The notes: generated from the letters alone by a model not told the origin. A DNA stretch of 64,000 nucleotides from MKUN01 sp964481425 (GCA_964481425.1 CAYZTM010000004.1:62001-126000), one strand, 5' to 3'; counted from the stretch's first letter, positions 17,095-26,646 are shown. Program-made: numbers and translations.

Positions 17095-17102
17095 TACCTT
17101 TG
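17095..17102 (+). promoter_or_regulatory. Probable -7 box of yidC
   Basis: TACCTTTG lies 19 bases before the yidC ATG. No clear -33 TTG was seen. Confidence 0.5.
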
Positions 17103-17121
17103 CACCCTATTTTTCGCATAC

Positions 17122-18954
17122 ATGGATCGTAATACAGTCATCGGCTTTGGCCTGCTTGCCCTGTTGCTTATAGGATATGTTATATATAATAACAAGCAAC
17201 AGGATGCATATTATGCGCAGAAAAAAGCCGACTCTTTAGCATATGTCAAGGCACACCCCAAACCGCTGGACACAGTTAAGAACTTAGCTAAGTCGGCAGC
17301 AACGGCAGGTACCCCTGCCGATTCGCTCAGCGATTCGCTGCACACAGCCCAGCACCCCGCCTTCAGCGGTACCGCACAGGATGTTGCCGTGTCGAACAAT
17401 AAAATAACCCTGCACTTCAGCACAAAAGGCGCTTACCCGGTTAGTGCCGATATCAAAGATTATAAGACATACACCAAAGAGCCGCTTATCTTTTTCGATG
17501 GCAAGGGTAACGAACTGAGCGCCATCCTGCCTGTGGACAACGGGGCGGTAGCTACCTCAGACCTTTATTATAAGCCTACAGTAACCGATGCACCCGGTGG
17601 CGGTAAAACTGTAGATTTCATGGCCGATCTCGGCGATGGCAAAAAAGTAGACATCGTTTACAACCTGCCTGCCGACGATTATATGATGACCTGCGATATC
17701 CGCCTGAGTGGCATGATGGGCAATAGCCTGCCCCTCCGCTGGCAGACCAGCGCCCTCCATACCGAAAAGGATATCGTTAGCGAGCGCAGGGCTGCACAGA
17801 TCTATTACCTCTTCTCCAACAAAGACCATGATTACTTTACCATACGCGGCGACGAGAAAAAATCCCTCGAGGACCGTACCCACTGGCTGGGCGTGCGCAT
17901 GCACTTCTTCAACTCTACCATTATTGCCGACGACGGTTTCAGCAAAGTGAACATCAACGCTACTGTTACACCGCCGCCATCCGATTCCAATGTTGTGGCG
18001 AGCGTTACCAACACTTTCGATGTGCCACTCAAAAATGGCGTTGCTTCGCTCAAGTGGTACATAGGCCCCAACCATTACAAAACGTTACACTCTTATAAGA
18101 TAGGGCTTGAGGAAATGGTGCCCTTGGGTTACGGCATCATGTCATTCGTGAAGTATATCAACAAATGGCTCATCATACCCATCTTCAATATACTCAGCAG
18201 CTTCATTGGCAACTACGGTGTCATCATCATCCTGATGACCATTATCATCCGCCTGCTGCTCTCCTTCTTTACCTACAAAAGCTACCTCTCTGCTGCCAAG
18301 ATGCGTGTATTGAAACCGGAACTTGATGAGCTGCGCAAGCAGTTCCCCGACGACCAGCAGAAGTTTGGCATGGAGCAGATGAAGCTTTACCGCAGTGCGG
18401 GCGTTAATCCATTGGGCGGCTGCCTGCCAACGGTATTGCAGATGCCATTCCTTTTTGCCATGTACTACTTCTTCCCCTCGTCCATCGAGCTGAGGCAGAA
18501 GTCGTTCCTCTGGACACACGATCTTTCTACCTATGATAGCATTGCGCACCTGCCCTTCTCGATACCCGGCTACGGCGATCATATCAGTCTCTTTACCTTG
18601 CTGATGACGGCCTCCAGCCTCTTCCTGGCACTCTACAACCGCAACATGACCACGCAGGACCCCAACAACCCTGTGATGAAGTACATGCCTTTTGTATTCC
18701 CCTTCATCCTCCTCGGCGTCTTCAACCAGATGGCCGCAGCCCTCACCTTCTATTACTTCTTCTCCAACATGATCAGCATCACGCAGCAGTTCGTGATACA
18801 GAAATATTTCATTAACGAGAAGGCCATACATGCCAAGATGCAGGAGAACCGCAACAAGCCGGCCACCCCATCCAAATGGCAGCAGCGCCTCGAGGAGATA
18901 CAGAGAACACAGCAGGAAAAGGCCAAACAGCAACCGCGCATCAACAAGAAATAA
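17122..18954 (+). CDS. yidC: Membrane protein insertase YidC
   Basis: Inserts and folds inner-membrane proteins, alone or with SecYEG. The 610 residues show an N-terminal transmembrane anchor (5-22), a large periplasmic beta-sandwich domain (about 80-340) and the conserved C-terminal helices. The core motifs are present: LSFFTYKSYLSAAKMRVLKPE, the NPLGGCLPTVLQMPFLFAMYYFF segment and the late YYFFSNMISI helix. The basic C-terminal tail is typical of ribosome-binding YidC. Confidence 0.95.
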   Translation: MDRNTVIGFGLLALLLIGYVIYNNKQQDAYYAQKKADSLAYVKAHPKPLDTVKNLAKSAATAGTPADSLSDSLHTAQHPAFSGTAQDVAVSNNKITLHFSTKGAYPVSADIKDYKTYTKEPLIFFDGKGNELSAILPVDNGAVATSDLYYKPTVTDAPGGGKTVDFMADLGDGKKVDIVYNLPADDYMMTCDIRLSGMMGNSLPLRWQTSALHTEKDIVSERRAAQIYYLFSNKDHDYFTIRGDEKKSLEDRTHWLGVRMHFFNSTIIADDGFSKVNINATVTPPPSDSNVVASVTNTFDVPLKNGVASLKWYIGPNHYKTLHSYKIGLEEMVPLGYGIMSFVKYINKWLIIPIFNILSSFIGNYGVIIILMTIIIRLLLSFFTYKSYLSAAKMRVLKPELDELRKQFPDDQQKFGMEQMKLYRSAGVNPLGGCLPTVLQMPFLFAMYYFFPSSIELRQKSFLWTHDLSTYDSIAHLPFSIPGYGDHISLFTLLMTASSLFLALYNRNMTTQDPNNPVMKYMPFVFPFILLGVFNQMAAALTFYYFFSNMISITQQFVIQKYFINEKAIHAKMQENRNKPATPSKWQQRLEEIQRTQQEKAKQQPRINKK

Positions 18955-18975
18955 ACACCACGCTTTATATACACT

Positions 18976-19009
18976 AAAGGGCTAAGAATATCTTAGCCCT
19001 TTCTCTTTT
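18976..19009 (+). terminator. Intrinsic terminator after yidC
   Basis: AAAGGGCTAAGA (18976-18987) pairs with TCTTAGCCCTTT (18991-19002), followed by TCTCTTTT. Confidence 0.9.
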
Positions 19010-19104
19010 ATCCGGAAAAGTACTTTGCCGGTCCTTATACAAAAATAGCTATTACCATTCTTTCAGGTATTTCAGTTACCGATTATTATGATATCAAAAT
19101 AAAA

Positions 19105-19142
19105 CAGGGCTAACTAAAAATAGTTGTTTTTAGTTAGCCCTG
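19105..19142 (-). terminator. Intrinsic terminator of the secreted-protein operon
   Basis: A 15-bp perfect inverted repeat (19105-19119 with 19128-19142) followed on the minus strand by TTTTATTTTG. It lies 20 bases beyond the 3-prime end of the gene at 19162. Confidence 0.88.
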
Positions 19143-19161
19143 GGAATAGTAATTATTAACT

Positions 19162-20049
19162 TTAATAAACAGATAGCTTTTTCGTAATTACATTATCCCC
19201 TATCTTAATAGTACAATAATATGCCCCGGCACTGAGCAACTCCGAGTGGATTGCTATTTTATACTTACCTGCATCCTGTTGCTTATCATATGCTTCTATT
19301 ACAAAACTAAAGTCTTGCCCTAAAGTATTGCATAAGCGCAGTTGTATCTCGCTTGGGTCAAAAAGATTATATTCCAGGTAGCATGTGACATGTGTAGGAT
19401 TAGGGTACAAACTTATCCAGGGGGTATAATCAATACCATTTTGACTGTTTTCAATATGACTTTTATCTATGCTTCCATCAGGATTAATGCCAAAATGTCC
19501 TTGAAGATATTCCAACATTTCCGGTTTCGCATCGGTAAGAACAATATTCAGTAAGGAATCTCTGTAATGTTTATCGATGTCTGTTAATGCTAAATTTTCT
19601 TCATGATTATCTGTAATTGGCTCTATATCGGTAGAATCATCGTTTAGTGGCCTATATTGAAAATTATTACCTGTTGGATTATACGCTATTTCAACTAGGT
19701 TCGTTGGGCGGGCCTCAGCATTTAACCCAGAAAACGTATAAGCATAGTGGTAATCTCCACTCGGCCCATCACATTTATACCCATCAACCCATAGATCATG
19801 AGTGGACCCTAATGCTGCATCCCATCCAGGTTGTCCATCTATATGATGGCTGCATTTTATCCATAAGTCTGCATCACTACCTAAATGATTAATAGTTGTA
19901 AAGTGTTCTAAATAGTTTAGATACAAAGGATGTGAATGAGAACCCCATCCGTTTGCGTCAGGATAAGTTAAGTTAAAATTATCACACCAATAGGGGTTGA
20001 ATCCACTGTACATAACCCCCATTGTCTTTTTGCATTGCATATAAAACAA
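19162..20049 (-). CDS. C-terminal part of a frameshifted type IX secreted protein, with sorting tail
   Basis: This frame continues the protein encoded at 19982-21838 after a one-base frame difference. It ends with a Por_Secre_tail-like type IX sorting domain of about 80 residues (SLYPNPTHVTCYLEY through DNVITKKLSVY). The frame itself has a Met at 20049, but reading only from there would give a protein without a signal peptide, so it is unlikely to stand alone. Removing one G from the G5 run at 20016-20020 (minus strand) joins both frames through GVMYSGFNPYW. Function of the remaining 200 residues is not recognised. Confidence 0.7.
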   Translation of the reverse strand: MFYMQCKKTMGVMYSGFNPYWCDNFNLTYPDANGWGSHSHPLYLNYLEHFTTINHLGSDADLWIKCSHHIDGQPGWDAALGSTHDLWVDGYKCDGPSGDYHYAYTFSGLNAEARPTNLVEIAYNPTGNNFQYRPLNDDSTDIEPITDNHEENLALTDIDKHYRDSLLNIVLTDAKPEMLEYLQGHFGINPDGSIDKSHIENSQNGIDYTPWISLYPNPTHVTCYLEYNLFDPSEIQLRLCNTLGQDFSFVIEAYDKQQDAGKYKIAIHSELLSAGAYYCTIKIGDNVITKKLSVY

Positions 20050-21838
20050 ATATCTCCATGTAATCTATACCATTGAAATCCGCATCTCCAGGAACTTCAT
20101 TTTTTGATAAGCGGCTTGCTCTATGAAACTCAGCTGTTACCCTGTCTTCTCCTGACCAATCATCATTTCCATTTACTTGCTTCTCCCAGTCAGGACTATT
20201 CGGATCCCAAGAATTGTTAGTAGAAGTACAATCTCCACCTGCGAAATAGGCATGTTGCGTATGATAATCATCGCTTTCATAGTCTTGATAGCAATATGGC
20301 CCACACTTGGGTGCCATATTCAATAAATCCCTTATTGAGGTAAGATTATGGCATTCTGGGCAATAACTGTAATTGCCTCCCCATTTATCATTGATTAGTT
20401 TAAATAGCATTGGTAGATGGGGTGTTTGTAGTCTATGTTCATATGCGTGTCTGCGAACTCCTTCATACGAATTTCGCGTAGGTGTTAATAATGGCCTATA
20501 CCAATTGTGAGCAAATACAACATAATCATCACAAAACTGTACATCTTTCGGGTCTAAAAAAGCTAAGTCTTGCGTTAATTGGAATAATGCTTGGAATTGC
20601 GAGGCACTTTGTTGAATAGTAAAATAAGGGTAGTTACAACATTGACTTGCGGTGTTGTGCAATGCCTCAGCTTGGGCAGGAGCAGACTGCCACGTCACCG
20701 CTCCCCCTGTCCAACATGATCCAGGTTCAAAATAATGGTTCCCAGCTGTACAATTTGGAGTTCCTACAGGAATATTATAAAAATAGGGTGCGGTATTGTA
20801 TTGGCAAGCGTGGCCTGCTATCACACAATGGTCCGTAACTGGGTTTTTTATAAGCCATGTAATTACTGTGGGATTGTAGTAAAGATAATTGACATGGTCT
20901 TCCGCATGGTTACTTGGTGGTTTAGGTATCCAACTAATCAGCCTATACATAGCATCAGCTGCCTTATATTGAACATTTTCGTTATGAACCCAAATGTTAG
21001 CTGGCAAAGTTTTGATTATTGTGCCAAGTCCTACTGCAATATCTGCTGCCTGATCCTGAGATTCTTCTCCTTGCACCCTGGGTGTATATCCAACGGGCCA
21101 TTTTCCAAGATTACTTTGCAATGCATTATACTCAGGTGTCATATACTTAAATGTTGATGTATACACATAACCTGGATGAGGAGTATTCTGTAATGCAGAA
21201 CTACCATCACGCATTTTACGATCAAAATGATCGGCATTGTTACTAATAAAATCTAAATAATTGTGATCAACATTGAAAGTATTGTCCAAATTAAGATCAT
21301 TATTTACTGGAACATCATCTCTACAGAAAAAACCATTGAGCGAATTATTCCATACAATGTTATTCGCATTATACGGAAACGCATTATCAATGTCTGAATA
21401 ATATTTTTCTGCATCTCGGTCCAAACGATCAAATGCTTCAACTGCGCGATAGATTTCATACTCAGTCCTGTCTGTATTCCAGCCATTATCGCTAAGCATT
21501 TTGCGCTCTACACCCAGCATCGTCATATAATGCCCTAAGTGTTCCGTCGCATCCCCCCAAGATAGGTGGGGGCCATAATGTTCGCCCCAATGATGTCCAG
21601 GTGGGGGATTATCAAGGTCATTTCCCCATGATGGGTTATGCCTTGTTCTTCTTGAAGCAGGGATGCTCATCCCGGGCCCGCTATCTTGGTCACCATCTTC
21701 TTCTATAAGCATAAAATCATTCACGAGCCGATAACGATAGTACCAGTATTTTTCCATATTTTCATACCAGTCAGGTATTTGCGCATGTACTGACACCACA
21801 TAAAGTATAATATAGGTTGAAAGAATAAGCTTCTTCAT
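19982..21838 (-). CDS. N-terminal part of a frameshifted secreted protein of unknown function
   Basis: A signal peptide (1-19, ending VSVHAQ) leads a roughly 600-residue region rich in Trp, Tyr, His, Asn and Asp, with many cysteines in the second half (CPECHN, CGPYCYQD). I do not recognise a catalytic family. Translation in this frame ends shortly after the C5/G5 run at 20016-20020, where the sorting-tail frame takes over; the last 8 or so residues are out-of-frame. Base composition is more AT-rich than the housekeeping genes around it. It follows the lipoprotein gene by 10 bases. The break may be a sequencing error, a recent mutation or phase variation. Confidence 0.75.
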   Translation of the reverse strand: MKKLILSTYIILYVVSVHAQIPDWYENMEKYWYYRYRLVNDFMLIEEDGDQDSGPGMSIPASRRTRHNPSWGNDLDNPPPGHHWGEHYGPHLSWGDATEHLGHYMTMLGVERKMLSDNGWNTDRTEYEIYRAVEAFDRLDRDAEKYYSDIDNAFPYNANNIVWNNSLNGFFCRDDVPVNNDLNLDNTFNVDHNYLDFISNNADHFDRKMRDGSSALQNTPHPGYVYTSTFKYMTPEYNALQSNLGKWPVGYTPRVQGEESQDQAADIAVGLGTIIKTLPANIWVHNENVQYKAADAMYRLISWIPKPPSNHAEDHVNYLYYNPTVITWLIKNPVTDHCVIAGHACQYNTAPYFYNIPVGTPNCTAGNHYFEPGSCWTGGAVTWQSAPAQAEALHNTASQCCNYPYFTIQQSASQFQALFQLTQDLAFLDPKDVQFCDDYVVFAHNWYRPLLTPTRNSYEGVRRHAYEHRLQTPHLPMLFKLINDKWGGNYSYCPECHNLTSIRDLLNMAPKCGPYCYQDYESDDYHTQHAYFAGGDCTSTNNSWDPNSPDWEKQVNGNDDWSGEDRVTAEFHRASRLSKNEVPGDADFNGIDYMEIFVLYAMQKDNGGYVQWIQPLLV

Positions 21839-21848
21839 AGATATAGTT

Positions 21849-22550
21849 TTAGTATTTAATTATAATATGATTACGCAATAACTGCCATGAATATTGGGCA
21901 TAATTATTCAATACCATTTTCATTATTCCCACTTGCTTATTTATGTAGAAGGTATCGTTCTGCGGTATTAAGTTTTTGCACATTAATGTGTTTGATTTCA
22001 CATATATCAGATAAACATCAGCATATGAAGCTGTATCCATAACATACTGTGGTAAATATCGTTTGCCATTCGAAACAGTATCTATAAGACAATTAGGTAC
22101 ATTAAGATAACTTACAGTGTCAAAAAGAACAAAAGGAATTGTTCCAAAGCCATAATCAATTACGTATTGTGAGCTGTTGTATTGATAATAGAAGTGAAGG
22201 GAAGCGGCATGTCCTCTTAAATCCCATGAATATTTAGTCCTGTATGTAGGTATTGTTGTAGTAATATTGTAGTCATAAACAACGATTAATGTTCCTTCCG
22301 TATTTTGTCCGGCTGTGGCTGTTAATCCCTCCTTGTTATTTGCAAAGTTAACTACCACAAAGCTATCTATATCTCCCGTAAGAACATCTTTGTAGACCCA
22401 ATAAGATCCTACATCATAATTATAAAAGTCTTTCAGTTGCTGATCTATATAAACAATGCTGTAGTTCTCATTGGCTGCAGGAATTTTTTTACAGGACAAA
22501 TAGCTGTATGTTATTGTTAGCAATAACAGTAGATACTTAATCTTTTTCAT
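21849..22550 (-). CDS. Putative lipoprotein, unknown function
   Basis: A 233-residue product from the ATG ending at 22550 (MKKIKYLLLLLTITYSYLSCKK). The N-terminus is a lipoprotein-type signal with a cysteine at residue 21, though the residue at -3 is Tyr, a poor lipobox. The body is rich in Tyr, Thr and Asn, with a DVGSYWVYKDVLTGDIDSF segment typical of Bacteroidota surface lipoproteins of unknown role. A longer frame to 22586 adds 12 residues without a match. It is AT-rich and precedes the frameshifted secreted protein by 10 bases, so the two form an operon. Confidence 0.75.
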   Translation of the reverse strand: MKKIKYLLLLLTITYSYLSCKKIPAANENYSIVYIDQQLKDFYNYDVGSYWVYKDVLTGDIDSFVVVNFANNKEGLTATAGQNTEGTLIVVYDYNITTTIPTYRTKYSWDLRGHAASLHFYYQYNSSQYVIDYGFGTIPFVLFDTVSYLNVPNCLIDTVSNGKRYLPQYVMDTASYADVYLIYVKSNTLMCKNLIPQNDTFYINKQVGIMKMVLNNYAQYSWQLLRNHIIIKY

Positions 22551-22764
22551 AATATCCTTTTTTGTAAAAAACATCATGCTTTTCACCTTACTCTAGGTGA
22601 TGATTACATTAATTTGCTTGTCATAATTATGTACAAACGCTACAATTTATATACCAATTATTTGTTATCAAAATACGCGGACTATTTACAAAAGAACTTT
22701 AGCTCTGGCTTTCTTATGTAACAAATGGCATTATTATTGCCCGCATTACCTAAACTTGCGCCGG

Positions 22765-23439
22765 ATGAAACCTCGCTCCTTATCTTTCTTACCGTCTTTA
22801 CTGCTTTTCGCCTCCATGGCTTGCGCCCAAAGCTCCGACATGAGGATATACAGGGCCAAACAACGCTTCGATGGCAATCGCATCGATCCCAAAGGCTCGT
22901 TCCTCGTCACTGCAGGCGCCGGTATCTTTGATGGTACCGATTTCATTCGCTTTTGGGGTGGCAGGTCTTATGGCTGGCGCTACCAGCCTTCGCGGCTCAT
23001 CACCTATTATGCCGGGGCCAGTTATTTTGTGGGCAATTCCATCTCCTTGGGTTTAAACTTCGCTGCCGAGCCGCTGGAGGGCAAACTATATTCCGGGCAA
23101 GCGAATCATGGGGCCATTTCAGGTCAGCAGATAGGTACCTACAGGTCGGGTATCTATACGGCAGCAGCATCCTTTTCATTGTTTTTCCTGAAACAGCGCT
23201 ATGTAATGTTCTACGGCTCACTGGAGGGCGGCTACTCTTATGAAACGGTCCATTATAATTTCGATCAACCCTATTACAATTACAGCAGCACAGCACCGGT
23301 CACGCAGGAGTCTTCAGGGCATTACAACCTGCAGGTAAGCCCCTGCTGCTTTCGCTTTGGCGGTATGGTTGCGGCCCTGGTAGAGCTGGGCTTTGGTTAC
23401 AAAGGGCTTTTGAACCTGGGCTTATCCTGCCGCTTTTAG
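22765..23439 (+). CDS. Outer-membrane beta-barrel-like protein, paralogue A
   Basis: A 224-residue exported protein: signal peptide (MKPRSLSFLPSLLLFASMACAQ), then alternating hydrophobic strands ending in an aromatic C-terminal residue (GLLNLGLSCRF), as in outer-membrane barrels. A TTG three codons upstream (22756) is another possible start. The neighbour at 23489 shares the layout and the final motif (GFGYKGLLNLGLSCRF here, GLGFKGLFNCGLSYKL there), so they are tandem paralogues. Ligand or function unknown. Confidence 0.72.
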   Translation: MKPRSLSFLPSLLLFASMACAQSSDMRIYRAKQRFDGNRIDPKGSFLVTAGAGIFDGTDFIRFWGGRSYGWRYQPSRLITYYAGASYFVGNSISLGLNFAAEPLEGKLYSGQANHGAISGQQIGTYRSGIYTAAASFSLFFLKQRYVMFYGSLEGGYSYETVHYNFDQPYYNYSSTAPVTQESSGHYNLQVSPCCFRFGGMVAALVELGFGYKGLLNLGLSCRF

Positions 23440-23488
23440 ATGCAATAAATGGCACTATTCTTGCGGCCAGCTTCATAAACCATTTGCG

Positions 23489-24256
23489 TTGAGACCATAT
23501 ACCTTACTTCTTTTACTATTACTGCTGCCCGGCATCACCCATGCCCAGCGCTTCCGCGATGAGGACGACGTGAACTACCGCAAGCCCACGAAAGAGGAAC
23601 GTCAAAAACGGCAGCAGGAGCGCAGGATGCATTGGAAGGAACACGAGGCCAAAAGGACTATGATGAGGGCCGAAAAGATCAAAAGGCGCCCCCCACCGCA
23701 GGAAAAGAACAAGCACGATATCAGGCTAAGCTATGGACTGGGTACGCTTACCGACATAGGGGCGCTACTTTTGTACGGGCAGCATGATAAGTTGGATATC
23801 CCGACACCTCATGGCGCGCTTACCTTCGACTACAAATACTTTTTCAGTAACCGCCTCGCCCTGGGCCTGGCTGCAGGTGTCGAATTTTTAAAGGGCGGTA
23901 TCCAGGGCGACTATTCCGCACCCGGACTTTGGAGAGGGGGCACCTACAAAATGCGGGTATGGGCACTTGCGCCCGAGTGCACTTTCGCCATCATGAAAAA
24001 GAGGGGGCTGCTCTTCTACTCGTCCCTGGCGCTTGGCTTCTCTCATACCGATAAATATTTCAAGTTCGACCAGGACAACTACAATGCTTCCTTTCACAAC
24101 GGCATCTCCAGCCTGCCCGATGGCGAATGTTCCTCATCTGTGAATGGTTATGCAGGCTTCGGTATGCGCTTTGGGGGGCGGGCGGTTACTGCATTTGCAG
24201 AGTTTGGCCTTGGCTTTAAGGGCTTGTTCAACTGCGGGCTTTCCTATAAACTTTAG
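23489..24256 (+). CDS. Outer-membrane beta-barrel-like protein, paralogue B
   Basis: A 255-residue paralogue of the preceding gene. The signal peptide (RPYTLLLLLLLLPGITHAQ) requires a TTG start at 23489; no ATG precedes it in frame. It then has a highly basic, charged linker of about 50 residues (29-78, KEERQKRQQERR region) not found in paralogue A, followed by the beta-strand region and an aromatic-rich C-terminus. The bases upstream of both genes share an AAATGGCA-TATT-TTGC block, suggesting they were duplicated together with their promoter. Confidence 0.72.
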   Translation: MRPYTLLLLLLLLPGITHAQRFRDEDDVNYRKPTKEERQKRQQERRMHWKEHEAKRTMMRAEKIKRRPPPQEKNKHDIRLSYGLGTLTDIGALLLYGQHDKLDIPTPHGALTFDYKYFFSNRLALGLAAGVEFLKGGIQGDYSAPGLWRGGTYKMRVWALAPECTFAIMKKRGLLFYSSLALGFSHTDKYFKFDQDNYNASFHNGISSLPDGECSSSVNGYAGFGMRFGGRAVTAFAEFGLGFKGLFNCGLSYKL

Positions 24257-24562
24257 AACTTTTCACAGGGGCACAGTCCCTCTTTTTTACCTAATACTTA
24301 ATTAACAGTTGCAGTTCTTATCCAAACGCACTATATTAGGCTAAGATTTTTGGTTAGTAAATTACACTGATTGTTAATGAAATTATTGGTGCCGCAACGC
24401 GAGGGTTACGGCATCTGTGAAAAGCTTTCGTTTCAATAGGGGTAAAAGGTACGCTTGTTTTCGCACAGGTAACCGAAATGAAAGAGCCTTACGTTCCCGT
24501 AAGGCTTTTGTTTTTATATTTTATCCAGTTTCCCCACATTACCGTATCCCATCACATTTCAA
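24257..24562. other. Intergenic stretch with two hairpins; possible small RNA
   Basis: No gene seen. A stable hairpin at 24388-24415 (GGTGCCG/CGGCATC outer stem, AAC/GTT inner stem, one mismatch) is followed 70 bases later by an intrinsic terminator, which would suit a short plus-strand RNA. There is no convincing promoter; TAAGATTTTTG near 24342 is only a loose -7 match. Confidence 0.3.
24482..24515. terminator. Intrinsic terminator between paralogue B and gyrB
   Basis: GCCTTACG (24486-24493) pairs with CGTAAGGC (24498-24505), followed on the plus strand by TTTTGTTTTT and on the minus strand by CTTTCATTT. It best serves plus-strand transcripts. Confidence 0.8.
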
Positions 24563-26542
24563 CTACACATCTATCCTCGCATACTTTGCATGCTTCTCTA
24601 TGAATTCGCGGCGGGGGGCCACCTCTTCACCCATCAGCATACTGAAGACCATATCCGCCTCGGCGGCGCTGTCTATGGTCACGCGCTTCAGGGTGCGTGT
24701 GGCGGGGTTCATCGTAGTATCCCAAAGCTGCTCGGCGTTCATCTCACCCAGACCTTTGTATCGCTGCACGTTCACACTGTCCTCCTTACCATTGGCCAGC
24801 TGCTCTACTGCGGCTTTGCGGCTGTCCTCGTCCCAGGCATATACCTGGTCTTTACCTTTTTTCACGAGGTACAGCGGCGGCTGGGCCAGGTACACATAGC
24901 CCTGCTCCACCAGCTCCTTCATATAGCGGAAGAAGAAGGTCAGTATCAGCGTGGCGATGTGCGAACCGTCCACGTCGGCATCGGTCATGATGATGATCTT
25001 GTGGTAGCGCAGCTTGGTGATGTTCAGTTCCTTGGCATCGTCTGCCGTGCCCACGCTCACGCCCAGGGCGGTGAACATGTTCTTTATTTCCTCGTTCTCG
25101 TATATCTTATATTCCTGGGCCTTCTCCACGTTCAGTATCTTACCCCTTAGCGGCAGTATGGCCTGGAAAGCCCTGTCGCGGCCCTGCTTGGCAGTACCAC
25201 CGGCCGAGTCACCTTCCACCAGGTATAGCTCACAGTTCTCGGGGTCTTTATCGCTGCAGTCGGCCAGCTTGCCGGGCATGCCGCCACCGGTGAGCACGCT
25301 CTTGCGCTGCACCATTTCGCGGGCCTTGCGGGCTGCTGCACGTGCCTGCGCTGCCAGTATCACTTTGTCTATGATCAGCTTGGCCTCTTTGGGGTGCTCC
25401 TCGAGGTAGGCCTCGAGCACGCGGCTCACGCATACATCCACCACGCCCATTACCTCGTTGTTGCCCAGCTTGGTTTTGGTCTGACCTTCGAACTGTGGCT
25501 CGGGCACCTTTACCGATATGATGGCGCTGAGGCCCTCGCGGAAGTCGTCGCCGGTTATCTCCACCTTCGCTTTTTCAAACAGTTTGTTCCTGTCGCCATA
25601 GGCTTTGAACACACGGGTGATGGCACGGCGGAAACCCGCCACATGCGTACCGCCCTCTATGGTGTTGATATTGTTAACGTAAGAGAAGATATGCTCGTTG
25701 TAGCTGGTGTTGTAGCTCAGCGCTACATCTACCGCCACATTGGTATCCTTATCATGCGCCTCTACATATATAGGCAGTGCCAGCAGGGGATCGCGCTTGG
25801 CATTCTTATCCAGCATCTGCACAAACTCTATGATACCCCCCTCGCTGTAATAGGTCTCGCTGGGCATCTGGCCTTCTTCGGTCATCTCGCGCTCATCCAC
25901 CAGTGTTATCCTGATGCCTTTGTTAAGATAAGAGAGCTCGCGCAGGCGGCCTGCCAGTATCTCGCGGTTGTACACCGATGCCTGGAAGATGGTATTATCG
26001 GGCATGAAGTGCTGCAGGGTGCCGCGCTTATCGCTGCTGCCTATCTCGCGCACAGGATACTGCGGTATGCCCTTCTTGTACTCCTGCTCGAATATCTTTC
26101 CTTCGCGGTAAACAGTGGTGTGCATATCGCTGCTGAGTGCGTTCACACAGCTCACGCCCACGCCGTGCAGGCCACCCGATACCTTATAGCTGTCTTTATC
26201 GAACTTACCGCCGGCGTGCAGCACGGTCATTACCACCTCGAGGGCGCTGCGGCCTTCTTTGGGGTGTATGCCCGTAGGTATGCCGCGGCCATCGTCCAGC
26301 ACGCTTATGGAATTGTCTTTGTGGATGGTTACAGTAATGTTCTTACAGTAACCGGCGAGAGCCTCGTCAATGGAGTTATCCACCACCTCGTACACCAGGT
26401 GGTGCAGGCCCTTGATGCCGATATCGCCTATGTACATAGCCGGGCGCTTGCGCACCGCCTCAAGACCTTCCAATACCTGTATGCTCCCCGCATCATATCC
26501 TGCGGCGGCAGCTTGCTGTAACACCTCGTTCTCTGTGCTCAT
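24563..26542 (-). CDS. gyrB: DNA gyrase subunit B
   Basis: ATPase subunit of gyrase, which introduces negative supercoils with GyrA. The 659 residues show the GHKL ATPase motifs (VVDNSIDEA, DDGRGIP, GGLHGVGVSCVNALS), the transducer domain, and the TOPRIM motifs (EGDSAGG, then MTDADVDGSHI). The C-terminus carries QRYKGLGEMNAEQLWDTTM. The length is that of a short GyrB without the enterobacterial insertion. It is transcribed alone with a leader of about 100 bases from a -7 box at 26647-26654. Confidence 0.96.
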   Translation of the reverse strand: MSTENEVLQQAAAAGYDAGSIQVLEGLEAVRKRPAMYIGDIGIKGLHHLVYEVVDNSIDEALAGYCKNITVTIHKDNSISVLDDGRGIPTGIHPKEGRSALEVVMTVLHAGGKFDKDSYKVSGGLHGVGVSCVNALSSDMHTTVYREGKIFEQEYKKGIPQYPVREIGSSDKRGTLQHFMPDNTIFQASVYNREILAGRLRELSYLNKGIRITLVDEREMTEEGQMPSETYYSEGGIIEFVQMLDKNAKRDPLLALPIYVEAHDKDTNVAVDVALSYNTSYNEHIFSYVNNINTIEGGTHVAGFRRAITRVFKAYGDRNKLFEKAKVEITGDDFREGLSAIISVKVPEPQFEGQTKTKLGNNEVMGVVDVCVSRVLEAYLEEHPKEAKLIIDKVILAAQARAAARKAREMVQRKSVLTGGGMPGKLADCSDKDPENCELYLVEGDSAGGTAKQGRDRAFQAILPLRGKILNVEKAQEYKIYENEEIKNMFTALGVSVGTADDAKELNITKLRYHKIIIMTDADVDGSHIATLILTFFFRYMKELVEQGYVYLAQPPLYLVKKGKDQVYAWDEDSRKAAVEQLANGKEDSVNVQRYKGLGEMNAEQLWDTTMNPATRTLKRVTIDSAAEADMVFSMLMGEEVAPRREFIEKHAKYARIDV

Positions 26543-26646
26543 ATTTTTTTAGTAGCCTGCGTGATGTTGAGGGTAAAGATTCCTTTGTAAAACCACCCGC
26601 AGACGCATGGTGAAAACTTATAAGATCACCTTGGTTTTTATTCCTA

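Noticed and set aside
25394..26521. A 375-residue frame opposite gyrB
   Set aside because: Antisense shadow of a conserved essential gene; no domain, signal peptide or promoter.
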